The notes beneath the pieces were generated by a model. The model was not told the origin of the DNA, ran no database searches, and was given only the letters and a program-made list of their open reading frames with translations. From positions 38,793-102,792 of the forward strand of contig JAUNKY010000001.1 in assembly GCA_030532515.1 (NCBI GenBank): a stretch of 64,000 nucleotides of DNA, written 5' to 3'. A program made the position numbers and the translations under genes. Each line of letters opens with the position of its first letter. Position 1 is the stretch's first letter. The DNA comes from Actinomycetaceae bacterium. GTDB lineage: Bacteria; Actinomycetota; Actinomycetes; Actinomycetales; Actinomycetaceae. Shown here piece after piece: positions 62,634-64,000 of this stretch.

Positions 62634-63764
62634 TTAATTGAATCCTAGCACGGCAGTAGAGACGCGGTAGCCCACGATGGTGATATGTTGCCCAATCCGC
62701 CCGGGGATGGAAATGCCTCTGCCCAGCGGCCCGCGCGAAAGCGAGCGGTAAATGTCGGGGCGTTCGCGCTTCACTTTGGACCACAGCAGTTCGCGCTGTT
62801 CCAGGTGCTTTTCTGAGCCTGCCAGAATGAGGAACACTGACAGGGCGGCGAAGTTGATCCGCATGTAGTGGATCATGTACCTAAATAGGCGTGGGTTAAG
62901 TTCTTCGCGTCGGGGCATGGCGTCAACCAGGGCGTCGTTGACGCGTTGGAGCTGGTCGGTACGGGTGATCATCACTTTTTCGTTGACGGATTGGTCGTCG
63001 CGGCCAATGAAGTAGCGGTATAGATCTACATCCACGTACCTTAGAGTTTTTACGTATGGCAGTGGCACGAAGGAATAGATGAAGTCCACGTAGAAGTTTT
63101 TTTCTAAAACGCGCAGGCCACTGTCGCGTACCACCTGCGTACGGAAGGTGATGGCGTGCATCATCAGGTACTGTTCGTAGCGCAGGCGCCCTAGTGATTC
63201 CCAGCCTACTGTTTCACCTACTGGCAGGGCGTTGCGGTAGCGCATCACGGCTTTGCGGTCACGCCCTTGTTTTTCGTATACGTAGTTGGTGACCAGCATG
63301 TCCAGGGTTTCGCCGCGTTCAAGCGCTGCAGCTAGTTCTTCTAAAACTGTTTCCATGGCGGCGCGGTCTACCCAGTCGTCAGAGTCAACGACTTTCAGGT
63401 AGGTGCCGGTGGCGGCGGCAATGCCGGTGTTTAAGGCTCCGCCGTGGCCCTTGTTTTCTTGGTGGCAGACGCGGATGTTGTGCGGATAGTTGCGGGCCCA
63501 TTCTTCTGCTAGTTCGCCGGTTGAGTCGGTTGATCCGTCGTTTACGACGATGACTTCTAGCCAGTGCTTGTAGTCCACCAGGGTGCGTAGGCAGCGGCTT
63601 AGGTAGTCTTCCGAGTTGTAGGAAGGAACAATCACGCTGAGCAGAGGATTTTCGGTTTCAGCGAAGCCTTCTGGAGCGTTGGTGGGTGCTGCGTCGCCTA
63701 CCAGCTTGTCTTTAGTTTCTTCGGGAGTTAGAGAAGAATTTTCGTTTTCCACGTTCTTAATCAT
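62634..63764 (-). CDS. Family 2 glycosyltransferase
   Basis: 376 residues. GT-A fold near the N-terminus: LLSVIVPSYNSEDYLSRCL (about 42-60), VIVVNDGSTDSTGELAEEWA and the metal-binding VVDSDDWVDRA. The C-terminal half (to about 376) is of the type seen in wall-polysaccharide and teichoic-acid synthases. No membrane helices. Sugar and acceptor unknown; no sister glycan genes lie within the window. Confidence 0.9.
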   Translation of the reverse strand: MIKNVENENSSLTPEETKDKLVGDAAPTNAPEGFAETENPLLSVIVPSYNSEDYLSRCLRTLVDYKHWLEVIVVNDGSTDSTGELAEEWARNYPHNIRVCHQENKGHGGALNTGIAAATGTYLKVVDSDDWVDRAAMETVLEELAAALERGETLDMLVTNYVYEKQGRDRKAVMRYRNALPVGETVGWESLGRLRYEQYLMMHAITFRTQVVRDSGLRVLEKNFYVDFIYSFVPLPYVKTLRYVDVDLYRYFIGRDDQSVNEKVMITRTDQLQRVNDALVDAMPRREELNPRLFRYMIHYMRINFAALSVFLILAGSEKHLEQRELLWSKVKRERPDIYRSLSRGPLGRGISIPGRIGQHITIVGYRVSTAVLGFN

Positions 63765-64000
63765 GCCTAATCTTCAATTGGTTTTGCTATATTTTCGCAT
63801 GAAAAGTGGGAAATAGTGGGGGTTTCAACATTTTAGGGCGGTTCGCGGGTGGGTGGTTGATTAGTTTTTACATTTCCCGAGGGCGGTGGCTTAGCGCCTT
63901 TGAAATTGTGAGGTTACAGTGAAGTGGCCGCGGGTAGGTGCGCGGGCCCGTAACAGATTTTTATATAGGGTTATTATTTTTAAATATGTGGTGTTGATTA
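63765..64000. other. Terminal gene-free stretch
   Basis: 236 bp to the window edge with one CCGAGGGCG word (63877-63885) and an A/T-rich end. No gene can be supported; a promoter for a gene outside the window is possible. Confidence 0.5.

Overview
The window looks like chromosome of a moderate-GC actinobacterium, most like the Actinomycetaceae and relatives; I cannot fix the genus. Supporting signs are a CIRCE-controlled groEL without groES beside it, a WXG100 protein, LPXTG wall proteins with an Arg-rich tail, a DUF4032 protein, a LytR_C protein, a DUF2520-panC-panD cluster, and start codons set directly behind -10 boxes. No phage, insertion sequence, integrase or cas gene is present.

Layout. 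1-6 kb: end of glpK, a palindrome array, then lysS and the pantothenate genes. 6-16 kb: two tandem YdbS/YdbT-like PH-domain gene pairs, a two-component system, a degenerate HD-family protein, a WXG100 protein, ung and a LytR_C protein. 15.6-21 kb: a repeat-rich gene-free stretch, groL and glgP. 21-34 kb: a DUF1540 protein, glutathione peroxidase, a MacB-like ABC exporter, ferrochelatase, tRNA-Thr, a DsbA-like protein, a Ser/Thr kinase, an MsmK/UgpC-type ATPase, a glycerophosphodiesterase and a DUF4032 protein. 34-45 kb: a wall-anchored 5'-nucleotidase-like protein, then a divergent catabolic locus: GH112 galacto/lacto-N-biose phosphorylase with a DeoR regulator on one side, and SIS isomerase/deaminase, ROK kinase, PfkB kinase and class II aldolase on the other, followed by a radical-SAM sulfatase-maturating enzyme. 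45-53 kb: a giant LPXTG adhesin. 53-60 kb: an operon for an ABC importer of the sulfonate/sulfate-ester type ending in a Cys-type sulfatase, with a divergent ROK repressor and a nearby TauE/SafE exporter. 60-64 kb: housekeeping aldolase, SpoU methyltransferase, YbjQ protein and a glycosyltransferase.

How the genes fit together. The 36-60 kb half reads as host-glycan equipment: phosphorolysis of Gal-beta-1,3-HexNAc (mucin core 1 or milk type), an Aga/tagatose-type route for the amino sugar, a sulfatase with its activating enzyme, import of a small sulfated compound, and a large wall adhesin. Gal-1-P handling, an N-acetyl-hexosamine-6-P deacetylase and the sugar ABC permeases are not in the window.

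The least expected signal is non-coding. There are several families of short repeats: two three-unit palindrome arrays, 14 kb apart, both with an exact 62-bp period; a three-unit array with a 52-bp period upstream of groL; a 9-base word CGCCCTCGG scattered about 27 times on both strands in intergenic and coding DNA; and a 14-base word AAAGGTACGTGCTT present about 15 times, almost all intergenic. The last two words also occur as inverted pairs that form hairpins between or behind genes. I know of no described element that matches them.
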